A stretch of 64,000 nt of DNA from Mesotaenium endlicherianum. Lineage: Eukaryota > Streptophyta > Zygnematophyceae > Zygnematales > Mesotaeniaceae. Positions 37,363-46,605 of this stretch are shown here, piece by piece. Where the stretch lies: contig WELA01009514.1 in assembly GCA_009602735.1 (NCBI GenBank), positions 41,192-105,191 of the forward strand, read 5' to 3'. A model generated the notes under the pieces. That model was not told the DNA's origin. It worked only from the letters and a program-made list of their open reading frames with translations, and ran no database searches. Position 1 is the stretch's first letter. Every line of letters starts with the position of its first letter. The position numbers were made by a program, and so were the translations under genes.

Positions 37363-37791
37363 ATGAGAGGTGTTAACAGAGTGATGTTGATTGGAAACCT
37401 GGGCAAAGATCCTGATGTACAATACCTGGAAGGTAATATCGCGGTAGCCAAATTTCCCTTAGCAACAACGGAAACCTATAAAGACCGGGCGGGCAAGCTG
37501 ATCTCGCAAACGGAGTGGCATACTGTGGTATTATGGCGCGGACTGGCTGAGTTGGCGCAGAAATACCTTCACAAAGGAAGTCTTATTTATGTTGAAGGAC
37601 GTTTGCGCACGCGCAGTTGGGAAGACAAAGAAGGTAACAAAAAATTTGCCACGGAAGTGGTGGGAGATAACCTGATCATGTTAGACAAACGGGGCGATGG
37701 ACATGGAGGGCATGGAGATCCGATCGAAGGATACAATGCCGACGATATCCCGCCGCCTTCGGCTGACCCCGGCGAGAGCCTGCCTTTTTGA
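37363..37791 (+). CDS. ssb: Single-stranded DNA-binding protein
   Basis: A 142-residue OB-fold protein coating single-stranded DNA. MRGVNRVMLIGNLGKDPDV, TEWHTVVLWRGLAELAQKYL and GSLIYVEGRLRTRSW are all standard. The tail ends in acidic DIPPPSADPGESLPF, with the typical partner-binding final residues (LPF). It lies 85 bases after mutY. Confidence 0.96.
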   Translation: MRGVNRVMLIGNLGKDPDVQYLEGNIAVAKFPLATTETYKDRAGKLISQTEWHTVVLWRGLAELAQKYLHKGSLIYVEGRLRTRSWEDKEGNKKFATEVVGDNLIMLDKRGDGHGGHGDPIEGYNADDIPPPSADPGESLPF

Positions 37792-37807
37792 TATAAAGCA
37801 TAAATGA

Positions 37808-37815
37808 TATTTTTG
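37808..37815 (+). promoter_or_regulatory. -7 box of the gldE-gldD operon
   Basis: TATTTTTG is an exact TAnnTTTG match, about 40 bases before the gldE start, so gldE and gldD can be transcribed apart from ssb. Confidence 0.45.
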
Positions 37816-37855
37816 CCCGTAACATGACCCCATTCTTAAATTAATTACACCTGCT

Positions 37856-39202
37856 TTGGATCATCACTCGGTTTTGAACTTTTCATTCCAGCCTTATTTG
37901 TTGTCTGCCATACAGACGCAGGGAACAACGGTATTGGTAATGATATTATTCGTGTTGCTGTTCCTTTCTTTTGTATTGTCGGGATCGGAAGTGGCTTTCT
38001 TTTCTCTAACCTACAAAGACATCAACCTGCTCAAATCCAAACAGCAGCCGCCTTACCAGCGCATCGTTGATTTGTTGGAGCAACCCAAAACATTATTGGC
38101 GTCTATGCTCATTGCCAACTGTTTCATCAATATCGCCATCATTATTATTTCCAACCTGCTCATCGATGACATGTTCAACTTTGAAAAATTCGATGCAGTG
38201 TGGGTGGAATTCCTGATTAAAGTAGTGGCGGTTTCCTTCATACTGGTTTTATTTGGAGAAGTGATGCCAAAAGTGCTGGCCACGCAAAACAATATCCGTT
38301 TTGCCAAAGACTCAGCTACCGTCGTACAGGGCGTATCGTATGCATTCGCGGGGCTGAGCAAAGGCCTGGTAAAATATTCCGATATCATTGAAAGAAAACT
38401 GGCAAAGCGTTCTAACGGCGCTTACACACTGCAGGAACTGGATCATGCCATCGATCTCACGACAGACAATACCGCTACAGAAAATGAAAAGAACATCCTC
38501 AAAGGCATCGTGCAATTCGGCAACATAACAGTGAAGCAGGTGATGCGTACACGGATGGATGTGCATGGTGTTGATCACGAAATATCATTTGGAGAATTGA
38601 TTGCCACAGTGCGCGACCTGCACTACAGCCGGATACCTGTTTACAAAGAAGACCTCGATGATATAGCGGGTATGATCCATACCAAAGACCTGATAGCCCA
38701 CCTGGATGAACCGGATAATTACAATTGGCATGCCCTGCTGAGGCCACCATATTTTGTGCATGAGCAAAAACTGATTGAAGACCTGTTGCAGGAATTCCAG
38801 GCCAAGCACATCCATTTTGCTGTGGTAGTGGATGAATTCGGCGGCACCAGCGGCATCATTACCCTGGAAGACATACTGGAAGAAGTGATTGGAGAGATCA
38901 AGGATGAATTTGATGAAGAAGACAGCGGCTATAAAAAGATAGACGACAATAATTATATTTTTGAAGGACGTACCATGATCAACGATGTATGCAAGATCAT
39001 GGAACTGCAAACCGATACTTTCGACCAGGTGAAAGGAGAGAGCGATTCGCTGGCCGGACTGGTACTGGAATTGGCCGGAGAAATTCCGCAGCCCAACCAG
39101 GTGGTGAGCAGCGGCGATTTTATTTTCACGGTACTGGAAGTAGCGAAGAACAGGTTGCAGAAAATTAAAGTATCCATTAAACCGCGCGAGGAAGTATATT
39201 GA
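37856..39202 (+). CDS. gldE: Gliding motility-associated protein GldE (CNNM/CBS transporter-type)
   Basis: A 448-residue membrane protein with N-terminal CNNM-type transmembrane helices (FVLLFLSFVLSGSEVAFFSL and following), a pair of CBS domains (VMRTRMDVHGVDHEISFGEL; EFGGTSGIITLEDILEEVIG) and a C-terminal CorC/HlyC domain. It resembles magnesium/cobalt efflux proteins but, by position next to gldD, is GldE, which supports GldD. The start codon is TTG 37856, as no ATG precedes the first membrane helix. It ends one base before gldD. Confidence 0.9.
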   Translation: MDHHSVLNFSFQPYLLSAIQTQGTTVLVMILFVLLFLSFVLSGSEVAFFSLTYKDINLLKSKQQPPYQRIVDLLEQPKTLLASMLIANCFINIAIIIISNLLIDDMFNFEKFDAVWVEFLIKVVAVSFILVLFGEVMPKVLATQNNIRFAKDSATVVQGVSYAFAGLSKGLVKYSDIIERKLAKRSNGAYTLQELDHAIDLTTDNTATENEKNILKGIVQFGNITVKQVMRTRMDVHGVDHEISFGELIATVRDLHYSRIPVYKEDLDDIAGMIHTKDLIAHLDEPDNYNWHALLRPPYFVHEQKLIEDLLQEFQAKHIHFAVVVDEFGGTSGIITLEDILEEVIGEIKDEFDEEDSGYKKIDDNNYIFEGRTMINDVCKIMELQTDTFDQVKGESDSLAGLVLELAGEIPQPNQVVSSGDFIFTVLEVAKNRLQKIKVSIKPREEVY

Positions 39203-39203
39203 G

Positions 39204-39806
39204 ATGAAAGTTGTTCAATCTGTGTTGTTGTCTGTAGTAATGATCTGTTTTGTAATGGCTTGCAACAGCACATTCACCCCCAAACCCGCCGGCTATTTCC
39301 GGATCGATTTCCCTAAAAGAGCTTATCAGTTATTCGACCAGCCCGGTTACCCGTATTCATTTGAATATCCGGTGTATGCGCAGGTAATGAAGGATACGAC
39401 TTTCTTTGGTAAGCCCAATGATGAGAACCCCTGGTGGATCAATGTGAATTTTCCGCAATTCCATGGCCGGATATACATCAGCTATAAAGAGGTAGGAAAA
39501 AACAAATTCGATACCCTGATCAAGCATGCGTATGTACTCACAGAAAAACATGCATCCAAAGCCTATTCTATAGACGATTCAGTGCTGGCTACCCCCAATG
39601 GGGTACATGGCGTTTTTTTTACGGTAGGCGGGAATGTGGCTACTGCCAACCAGTTTTTCCTTACCGACTCTACCCGCCATTTCCTGCGTGGTGCACTTTA
39701 TTTCGATGCCACGCCCAATGCCGACTCATTGGGCATTGTGAACCGTTTCCTGGTAGACGATATGAAACACCTGATCAATACCTTCCGGTGGAAGTCTGGC
39801 AATTAG
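39204..39806 (+). CDS. gldD: Gliding motility lipoprotein GldD
   Basis: A 200-residue lipoprotein with a lipobox FVMAC (Cys near residue 20) and the GldD signature TPKPAGYFRIDFPKRAYQLF, followed by FEYPVYAQV. Needed for gliding in Flavobacterium; exact role unknown. One base separates it from gldE. Confidence 0.92.
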   Translation: MKVVQSVLLSVVMICFVMACNSTFTPKPAGYFRIDFPKRAYQLFDQPGYPYSFEYPVYAQVMKDTTFFGKPNDENPWWINVNFPQFHGRIYISYKEVGKNKFDTLIKHAYVLTEKHASKAYSIDDSVLATPNGVHGVFFTVGGNVATANQFFLTDSTRHFLRGALYFDATPNADSLGIVNRFLVDDMKHLINTFRWKSGN

Positions 39807-39819
39807 TTATCTTTACAAC

Positions 39820-40401
39820 ATGTTAGCAATCGACAATAAATTGATCAGCGACGAAGTGCTGGAGGAGCAGTTTGTGTGCGACCTCAACAAGTGCAAGGGT
39901 GGTTGTTGTGAAGATGGAGATGCCGGCGCCCCGATGGAAAAATGGGAGTTGGAAAAGCTAAAGGAATATTACGAAGCGATCAAACCCTATATGACGGAAG
40001 AAGGGATCAGGGAAGTGGAAAGACAGGGCAAATATCTTTTCGATAAAGAATTTGGTTGGGTTACGCCCACTGTCAACAGCGGCATCTGCGCTTATGGCTA
40101 CCGCGATCAACGGGGTATCATCAAATGCGCTATTGAACAGGCATATAATGATGGTAAACTGGATTGGAAAAAGCCGTTGAGCTGTCACCTCTTCCCCATT
40201 AAAATACAAAAAAGCAAACGCGATCCTGATGTGGAATATTTGAATTACCAGCCGCGTGAAGACTTATGCCAGGCCGCTTGTGCACTGGGTAAGAAATTGA
40301 AAGTGCCTGTGTATGTTTTTTTGAAAGATTCGCTGATCAGGAAATACGGTGAAGAATTTTATGAAGCGCTTTGCGCTTTGGCCGAGCACCTGCATAAATA
40401 A
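39820..40401 (+). CDS. DUF3109 family cysteine-rich protein
   Basis: A 193-residue protein of the DUF3109 family, related to YkgJ-type metal- or FeS-binding proteins. Cysteines occur in the expected spacing: CDLNKCKGGCCEDGDAGAP at residues 20-38, then SGICAYG, IKCAIEQA, LSCHLFPIK and DLCQAACALG. Function unknown. A TATCTTTA box 5-12 bases before the ATG resembles a -7 promoter box but would leave almost no leader. It follows gldD by 13 bases. Confidence 0.88.
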   Translation: MLAIDNKLISDEVLEEQFVCDLNKCKGGCCEDGDAGAPMEKWELEKLKEYYEAIKPYMTEEGIREVERQGKYLFDKEFGWVTPTVNSGICAYGYRDQRGIIKCAIEQAYNDGKLDWKKPLSCHLFPIKIQKSKRDPDVEYLNYQPREDLCQAACALGKKLKVPVYVFLKDSLIRKYGEEFYEALCALAEHLHK

Positions 40402-40430
40402 CCCAACGCTTACGCAATAAACTACAACGG

Positions 40431-41810
40431 ATGAAAGAAAATGCCGAATCATTCCTTGCCAAAAGCTCCGTTAAAGCGGCCGACCTGGATCACAGGCGCA
40501 AGATCAATTTCAACATCAGTAAGTATAATGCGGTGGTGCCACAAGGAAAGAAGCAATTCGATAATGTAATGCTGGCAAGAGAAAGGGCGAAGAATGCAAA
40601 ATGGGAAGCGATAGAACACCTCGATCAATACCTCGAAGAATTTGAAAAGAAAATAACGGCCCGCGGCGCTAAAGTTATCTGGGCCGAAAATGCAGAGCAG
40701 GCATTGGACGCTGTTGGCGCCATCTGCAAAGAAAAGAATTGCAAAACACTGGTGAAGAGCAAGAGTATGGTAACGGAGGAAATACACCTGAACCGTTTCC
40801 TGGAATCGAAAGGCATTGAAAGTGTGGAAACCGACCTGGGTGAATACATTCAGCAGTTGGATGGAGAACCTCCTTATCATATTGTAACACCGGCCATGCA
40901 CAAAAGCAAGGAAGACGTGGCCAGGGTATTTGCAGATAAGCTGGGAACAGCGCCGGGATTGAGTCCGGAAGAACTGACGATCATCGCACGTAATAAACTC
41001 CGCGAAAAATATGTGCAGGCAGAGATAGGTGTAACCGGTGCAAATTTCATTGTTGCCGATGTTGGTGGAATAGCAGTAACAGAGAATGAAGGCAATGCAA
41101 GACTCAGTTGCGCCTGGCCCAAAACACATATTGTAATTGTGGGCATAGAAAAAGTAATTCCTTCTTTGGAAGATATTGTCTTGTTCTGGCCCTTGCTGGC
41201 TACGTATGGAACTGGGCAGCAGGTAACGGTTTACAACAGTCTTGTTATGGGCCCTCGCCAGGCCAATGAAACAGATGGACCCGAAGAAATGTTTGTGATA
41301 CTGCTCGATAATGGGCGTACCAACCTGCTGGCCAATCCCAAAACAAGAGAAGCTTTGTATTGCATACGTTGCGGCGCCTGCTTGAATGCTTGTCCGGTTT
41401 ACAAGAATATCGGCGGCCATGCGTACGAAACTACTTACAGCGGCCCCATAGGAAAAGTGATCACACCTTATTTGAAGGGTATGGATGAATACAAGCACCT
41501 GAGCTATGCTTCTTCTCTTTGCGGTAATTGCACAGAAGTGTGCCCGGTACGCATCAACCTGCATGAACTGTTATTGGAGAACCGGCACGAAGCCGTGTTG
41601 CAGGGTACGAGTTCCATTGCTGAACGCCTGGCCTGGAAGGCATGGAAAGCCGCGAGCCTCAGCAGGAATATGATGAACATGGGCAATGGCAGGATCAAGA
41701 ACTGGGTGGTGAACAAAGTATTCAAAGGGTGGACAGCCCATCGCAGTGAACTTGATTTCAGCCAGAAAACCTTCAACGAAATGTGGGAAGAAAAGAATAA
41801 TAAGGCTTAG
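40431..41810 (+). CDS. lutB: LutB/LldF-type iron-sulfur lactate utilisation protein
   Basis: A 459-residue protein with an N-terminal LUD domain and two [4Fe-4S] ferredoxin motifs, CIRCGACLNACPVY and CGNCTEVCPV. In Bacillus, LutA, LutB and LutC together oxidise L-lactate. No lutA or lutC is next to it in this window, so partners must be encoded elsewhere, or the protein serves another electron-transfer role. Its stop overlaps the convergent purH end by 4 bases. Confidence 0.9.
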   Translation: MKENAESFLAKSSVKAADLDHRRKINFNISKYNAVVPQGKKQFDNVMLARERAKNAKWEAIEHLDQYLEEFEKKITARGAKVIWAENAEQALDAVGAICKEKNCKTLVKSKSMVTEEIHLNRFLESKGIESVETDLGEYIQQLDGEPPYHIVTPAMHKSKEDVARVFADKLGTAPGLSPEELTIIARNKLREKYVQAEIGVTGANFIVADVGGIAVTENEGNARLSCAWPKTHIVIVGIEKVIPSLEDIVLFWPLLATYGTGQQVTVYNSLVMGPRQANETDGPEEMFVILLDNGRTNLLANPKTREALYCIRCGACLNACPVYKNIGGHAYETTYSGPIGKVITPYLKGMDEYKHLSYASSLCGNCTEVCPVRINLHELLLENRHEAVLQGTSSIAERLAWKAWKAASLSRNMMNMGNGRIKNWVVNKVFKGWTAHRSELDFSQKTFNEMWEEKNNKA

Positions 41811-43291
41811 TGCCTGAAATGCCGCATGCCTGTCATTACCATGGACAGTTTGTGTTCCACACAATAAGCAATGCTGTCTTTGTCTCTCACAGAACCACCG
41901 GGTTGAATGAATGCTTCTATACCGGTGGCGTGTGCGATCTGTACACAATCATTGAAAGGGAAAAATGCATCAGAAGCCAGCACTGCGCCTTTTAAATCGA
42001 AGTTGAATTGTTTTGCTTTTTCAATGGCATGACGCAGGGCATCGATGCGGCTGGTTTGTCCGCAACCCTTACCTACTAACTGTTTATCTTTCACCAGGGC
42101 AATGGCATTGCTCTTCAGGTGTTTGCACACCAGGTTGGCAAAACTGAGGTTCTCTTTTTCAGAAGCCGTTGTTTCGCGGCCACCCACTTCTTCCCATTTG
42201 CTGTAATTGCCTGTATCGGCGTCCTGCTCCAGTGTACCGTTCAGCAATGATTTGGCGGGTGTTTTGAGTGCGGGACGCTGTGCATTCAGTACCAACAGGA
42301 TCCTGTTCTTCTTGCTTTTCAGTATCTCCAGTGCATCGGCATCGAATGTTGGTGCGATCAATACTTCAAAGAATATTTCATTGATGGCTTCAGCAGTTGC
42401 TTTGTCGATGGTTCCGTTGCAAACCAATACACCGCCGAAAGCGCTTTCAGGATCACCGGCCAATGCAGCGTCCCAACTGGCTTTCACTGTAGGTCTTGCT
42501 GCAATACCGCATACATTGGTATGCTTGATGATGGCAAAAGTGGTTTCGGAAAATTCCTGTATGAGTTGCACGGCTGCATCTACATCTACCAGGTTATTAT
42601 AAGAAAGTTCTTTTCCGTTCAGTTGCGTAAACAATGGTTCCAGGTTGCCATGGAAAACGGCCTGCTGGTGCGGGTTTTCGCCGTAACGCAGAGATTGTGT
42701 GTGACCGGGATTGAAATAATTGCTGATGGCAATATCGTAGTGCATCACCACTTCGAATGCTTTGGCGGCAAAAGCCCTGCGCTGCTCGAGGGTGGTAGCT
42801 CCTTTTTGTTCAACAAGCAGTTTTTCCAATGCAGTATAATCTTCTTTGGCTGCGATCACTACCAGGTCCCTGAAATTTTTGGCCGCCGCGCGGATCATGG
42901 AAGGTCCGCCTATATCGATCTTTTCAATGATGGCTTTCTCTTCAGAAGTATTCCGCAGGGTTTCTTCGAAAGGATAGAGGTCAACGATTACCAGGTCAAT
43001 CTCCGGAATTTTGTATTCCTTCATTTCCTGCAGATCCTGTGCTTCACTCCTTCTGCCAAGGATGCCGCCAAAAACTGCGGGGTGAAGGGTTTTCACCCTG
43101 CCACCCAGTATTGAGGGGTAAGTAGTAAGGCTTTCTACCGCCACGCAGGGAATGCCCAGGTCTTCCAGGAATTTTTGGGTGCCACCGGTAGAATAAATGG
43201 TGATGCCTAATTCATGAAGATTTTTAGCAATGGGTTCCAGTCCGTCTTTGTAAAAAACTGAGATCAGCGCAGATTGAATGTTCTTTTGCAT
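41807..43291 (-). CDS. purH: Bifunctional AICAR formyltransferase / IMP cyclohydrolase
   Basis: A 494-residue enzyme for the last two steps of IMP synthesis. The N-terminal MGS-like cyclohydrolase domain shows IYSTGGTQKFLED and GGRVKTLHPAVFGGIL. The formyltransferase domain shows RYGENPHQQAVF, IKHTNVCGIA and the C-terminal ASDAFFPFNDCVQIA...IQPGGSVRD. Length normal. A TACCTTTG promoter box lies 26-33 bases upstream. Confidence 0.96.
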   Translation of the reverse strand: MQKNIQSALISVFYKDGLEPIAKNLHELGITIYSTGGTQKFLEDLGIPCVAVESLTTYPSILGGRVKTLHPAVFGGILGRRSEAQDLQEMKEYKIPEIDLVIVDLYPFEETLRNTSEEKAIIEKIDIGGPSMIRAAAKNFRDLVVIAAKEDYTALEKLLVEQKGATTLEQRRAFAAKAFEVVMHYDIAISNYFNPGHTQSLRYGENPHQQAVFHGNLEPLFTQLNGKELSYNNLVDVDAAVQLIQEFSETTFAIIKHTNVCGIAARPTVKASWDAALAGDPESAFGGVLVCNGTIDKATAEAINEIFFEVLIAPTFDADALEILKSKKNRILLVLNAQRPALKTPAKSLLNGTLEQDADTGNYSKWEEVGGRETTASEKENLSFANLVCKHLKSNAIALVKDKQLVGKGCGQTSRIDALRHAIEKAKQFNFDLKGAVLASDAFFPFNDCVQIAHATGIEAFIQPGGSVRDKDSIAYCVEHKLSMVMTGMRHFRH

Positions 43292-43316
43292 GGTGGTAGG
43301 GTCTTAAAAGGAGGTG

Positions 43317-43324
43317 CAAAGGTA
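43317..43324 (-). promoter_or_regulatory. -7 box of purH
   Basis: On the minus strand TACCTTTG (43324 to 43317) is an exact TAnnTTTG match, 25 bases upstream of the purH ATG. Confidence 0.5.
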
Positions 43325-43335
43325 ATGTCTGCCGC

Positions 43336-44964
43336 TCAGAGTACAAGGCTTAACAGGCGAAAGAGTGGTAATAAAACCAGGCAAACCATTGCCCAGAGCA
43401 GGCCCTGTGGCTTTCTATGCATCAGCCACCAGGCCAGTGCGGCGATACATCCATATAAAACAATCGTTTGCCAGAGACCGGGGTCCAGGTTGTGTATGAC
43501 AGCAAACGGAATGTTATCGGTACGGGTGATCAATGTGTTCAATTGGAAGATGAGCCAGCAAATAATTTTACCAGTGCAGGAGGCCAGCACGGGTAAAGGG
43601 GCAACTAACAATAAGAACAGGCATCCGTAGAGGATCAATCCGGATAAAGGCACCGCAAAGAAATTGGAAAACAGGAAAAGGGTAGGAAACTGGTGAAAAT
43701 GATAGAGCAGCAGCGGGAAAGTCAATATCTGTGCTGCCAATGTGATCGCATGCAGTTTCCACAACTGATCGAGTAATTTATTTTCGAAATGGATGCTTTT
43801 ATACAATGGCTGCAGAAATAATAAAATACCCAGCACGGCGCTATAGGAAAGCTGAAAACCGATATCCCACAAAAAGAATGGATTGTATACGAGCAGGCAG
43901 AATGCGGAAGCTGCGAGTGAATTCAGGGAATGCCCTTTTTTGCCCATCAGATCGCCTACAAGGATGAAGGAAAAGGTAACGGCCGAACGAAGGATAGAAG
44001 CTCCTGCACCGGCGAGCAGACTGAACCCCCACAGGGTACAGAAAACCAGCAGGGGCGCTATCCTGCCAATAACCGGAACAGCACGCAAAGGTTTCAACAG
44101 GAATACCAGCAGACCATAGATCATAGCCAGGTGCATGCCACTGATGGCAATGATGTGCACCACGCCAGTATTGCTGTAAGACTGCATCAGTTCTTTATCC
44201 AGGTCATTCCGGTAGCCGATCAGTAAGGCTTCCGCTACACCCGCTTCTGTGTGACCGTTGATATAGGTGCGAAATGTATGAATGACAAAATCCCTTACCC
44301 TGAACAGCATGCTGGTAACGGGCTCCGCTAATGTGTTGTTGAGTAATTCGTAATCATGAGAAGAGAGGAATGCCTGGTAATGAATGCCCTGGCTTGCACA
44401 ATATTTGCGATAATCGAAACCTGCTCGCGCATCATTGGTGATTGGCTGCAAGGGTTTGTACAACAGCAGCTGTGATCCGTAAACGAGCCCATGGCGCAGG
44501 TCTTCTTTTTTAAAATACAGCAATACATCACCCTGTACTTTTTTCCAACGGTTGACTTTCCCAGCGCCTGGTTGTTGTACATGCGTGATAGTGGTAAGGG
44601 CTTTAAACGACCGCCGTTTTTCAACGAGGGGCTCCTGTAATACGGCTATCAGTGTATCGCCCGGATGATAGTGGTTACCCAACCAGTTTGGCCGGTTTTG
44701 CCATTCATGTAAGTAGAAACTGGTCATACCTGCACTCAGTATCAGTAAGTGAACAGCTATGCCTGCTGCTTTTCTGAAACGGAATTTTTTTGTAACAGGC
44801 AAGAGCTGGTAAAAGAGAAAAAGACATGCTCCTGTTGCAGCCAGCAAACCAGCTATCATCCATGTTGGATGAATAATATCCTGTATGATGATGCCTGTAA
44901 TGAGAGCCATCAACAGGCGAAGAAAAGGGCACTGTTTCCACGCAGGTATTCCGTATCGCTTCAT
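43336..44964 (-). CDS. comEC: ComEC/Rec2 family DNA uptake channel, without nuclease domain
   Basis: A 542-residue polytopic membrane protein. The N-terminal OB-like DUF4131 region (GNHYHPGDTLIAVLQEPLVEK) precedes the Competence domain, with IIAISGMHLAMIYGLLVFLL and GAGASILRSAVTFSFILVGD. Many hydrophobic helices follow to the end. ComEC often ends in a metallo-beta-lactamase nuclease domain, which is absent here. The protein would carry a single DNA strand across the inner membrane. Confidence 0.92.
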   Translation of the reverse strand: MKRYGIPAWKQCPFLRLLMALITGIIIQDIIHPTWMIAGLLAATGACLFLFYQLLPVTKKFRFRKAAGIAVHLLILSAGMTSFYLHEWQNRPNWLGNHYHPGDTLIAVLQEPLVEKRRSFKALTTITHVQQPGAGKVNRWKKVQGDVLLYFKKEDLRHGLVYGSQLLLYKPLQPITNDARAGFDYRKYCASQGIHYQAFLSSHDYELLNNTLAEPVTSMLFRVRDFVIHTFRTYINGHTEAGVAEALLIGYRNDLDKELMQSYSNTGVVHIIAISGMHLAMIYGLLVFLLKPLRAVPVIGRIAPLLVFCTLWGFSLLAGAGASILRSAVTFSFILVGDLMGKKGHSLNSLAASAFCLLVYNPFFLWDIGFQLSYSAVLGILLFLQPLYKSIHFENKLLDQLWKLHAITLAAQILTFPLLLYHFHQFPTLFLFSNFFAVPLSGLILYGCLFLLLVAPLPVLASCTGKIICWLIFQLNTLITRTDNIPFAVIHNLDPGLWQTIVLYGCIAALAWWLMHRKPQGLLWAMVCLVLLPLFRLLSLVL

Positions 44965-45014
44965 GAAGCGAACATACTACGGGATACTTCGGACAGAACG
45001 GAGTATGGATGTGC

Positions 45015-46208
45015 TTACTTACTCAGGTTCATACTTCTTTCCTTGTACAAGGTGCGGAAGTATGGATCCCTCAGGTCTTTGATGAAACGGATGGCTTCTC
45101 CGGTACTTTTCATCTCAGGTCCCAGCTCTTTGTTTACACCGGGGAATTTTTCAAAACTGAACACAGGCTCTTTAATGGCATAACCATTGAGTTGCTTGTC
45201 CATCTGGAATTCGGTGAGTTTGGCCGCGCCCAACATTACTTTGGTAGCGATGTTCAGGTAAGGGATCTGGTAAGCTTTAGCAATGAAAGGCGTGGTGCGG
45301 GAGGCCCTGGGGTTGGCTTCGATCACATATACTTTGCTGTCTTTGATGGCAAACTGTATGTTGATAAGACCTTTGATATTGAGTGACCTTGCAATTTTTT
45401 CACTGTAATATTCCATGGTAGCCACCACCATCGGGGAAAGGTTGAAAGCAGGAAGAACGGCATTGCTGTCGCCGCTGTGGATACCTGCGGGTTCAATATG
45501 TTCCATCACCCCCATGATGTGGAAGTTTTCACCATCGAAAATGGCGTCTACTTCAGCTTCCTGGCAACGGTCAAGGAAATGGTCGATCAGGATCTTATTG
45601 CCTGGTAAATGTTTCACGAGGCTGATCACGGCCTGTTCCACTTCATCATCGTTGATCACGATGCGCATTCTTTGTCCGCCCAGTACATAACTCGGACGAA
45701 CCAGCACCGGGTATCCAACTTTATTGGCCACTTCAATGGCTTCTTCAGCAGTGTAGGCGGTACCATATTGAGGGTAAGGAATATCGAGTTCTTTCAACAG
45801 ATCACTGAAACGTCCACGGTCTTCGGCAATATCCATACTGTCGAAAGAAGTGCCGATGATCCTGATGCCTTTCTCGTGCAGGCGTTTGGCCAGCTTGAGG
45901 GCAGTTTGACCACCCAGCTGTACGATCACGCCTTCGGGCTGCTCCAGTTCAATGATTTCCCACAAATGTTCCCAAAATACGGGCTCGAAATACAGTTTGT
46001 CGGCCATATCGAAATCGGTAGATACCGTTTCAGGGTTACAATTGACCATAATGGCTTCGTAACCGCACTCTTTGATGGCCAGTAAACCATGCACACAACA
46101 GTAGTCGAACTCAATGCCCTGCCCGATCCTGTTGGGGCCGCTGCCTAAAACAATGATCTTTTTCCTGGAGGAAGGGATTGATTCGTTGGAATTAAGTCTA
46201 GGATTCAT
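45015..46208 (-). CDS. carB: C-terminal half of carbamoyl-phosphate synthase large subunit (split carB)
   Basis: A 397-residue ATP-grasp protein matching only the second synthetase half of CarB, which makes carbamoyl phosphate from carbamate. It begins MNPRLNSNESIPSSRKK then IIVLGSGPNRIGQGIEFDYC, the normal start of that half, and contains VGYPVLVRPSYVLGGQRM and VIEANPRASRTTPFIAK. The N-terminal half and the C-terminal MGS domain are missing, and no other CarB sequence is in the window. TAATTTTG at 46233-46226 is an exact -7 box, and the ATG at 46208 follows it, so the gene has its own promoter and is not simply a broken remnant. The partner half should lie elsewhere. Confidence 0.9.
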   Translation of the reverse strand: MNPRLNSNESIPSSRKKIIVLGSGPNRIGQGIEFDYCCVHGLLAIKECGYEAIMVNCNPETVSTDFDMADKLYFEPVFWEHLWEIIELEQPEGVIVQLGGQTALKLAKRLHEKGIRIIGTSFDSMDIAEDRGRFSDLLKELDIPYPQYGTAYTAEEAIEVANKVGYPVLVRPSYVLGGQRMRIVINDDEVEQAVISLVKHLPGNKILIDHFLDRCQEAEVDAIFDGENFHIMGVMEHIEPAGIHSGDSNAVLPAFNLSPMVVATMEYYSEKIARSLNIKGLINIQFAIKDSKVYVIEANPRASRTTPFIAKAYQIPYLNIATKVMLGAAKLTEFQMDKQLNGYAIKEPVFSFEKFPGVNKELGPEMKSTGEAIRFIKDLRDPYFRTLYKERSMNLSK

Positions 46209-46225
46209 TTTTGCGAAAGATTGCG

Positions 46226-46233
46226 CAAAATTA
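46226..46233 (-). promoter_or_regulatory. -7 box of split carB
   Basis: TAATTTTG on the minus strand (46233 to 46226) is an exact TAnnTTTG match, 17 bases upstream of ATG 46208. It excludes the longer in-frame start at 46262. Confidence 0.5.
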
Positions 46234-46262
46234 GGGGATTCGGGGGAATTAATTGGCAACAA

Positions 46263-46592
46263 CTACCATCTCTTGCAACGCTCGCGCCATTCCTGCTTGA
46301 GTTTTTCCCTTTCTTCGGGACTCATATTGTGCCATTTCTCGCGCAGTTCGGATTTCCAGCCGCCATTGCCGCCGCATCCCGGGCCGCCCCAGCGGCCCTT
46401 GATACCTCCGAAGAGGATCTTTGATAATACCAGGAGCCCGATCGCCTGCCAGAAATCGATGACCGGAACGGCTACGATGCCCACCAGTACATGATTCCAC
46501 AATTGCATGACCACATATCCCAGGAGGCTGGCTATGAAGAGGGCAATTACGATACATCCCAGGATTTTTTTTATCCAGAATTTTTTGTTCAT
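46263..46592 (-). CDS. Small membrane protein downstream of ECF sigma factor
   Basis: A 109-residue protein with two predicted membrane helices (about residues 10-30 and 37-62), a Gly-Cys rich linker (GRWGGPGCGGNGGW) and a charged C-terminus (NMSPEEREKLKQEWRERC) that resembles short motifs of periplasmic stress proteins such as Spy/CpxP. It lies 13 bases after the ECF sigma gene on the same strand. It lacks the anti-sigma (zinc or FecR) domain, so a regulatory role is only a possibility. Confidence 0.75.
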   Translation of the reverse strand: MNKKFWIKKILGCIVIALFIASLLGYVVMQLWNHVLVGIVAVPVIDFWQAIGLLVLSKILFGGIKGRWGGPGCGGNGGWKSELREKWHNMSPEEREKLKQEWRERCKRW

Positions 46593-46605
46593 TTCAATTC
46601 GTTTA

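Noticed and set aside
40449-41564. 371-residue minus-strand ORF inside lutB
   Set aside because: A long open antisense frame, but it covers conserved ferredoxin motifs on the other strand and has no domain of its own.
46209-46262. Longer start for the split carB at 46262
   Set aside because: The extra 18 residues are not CarB-like and would lie upstream of the TAATTTTG promoter box.
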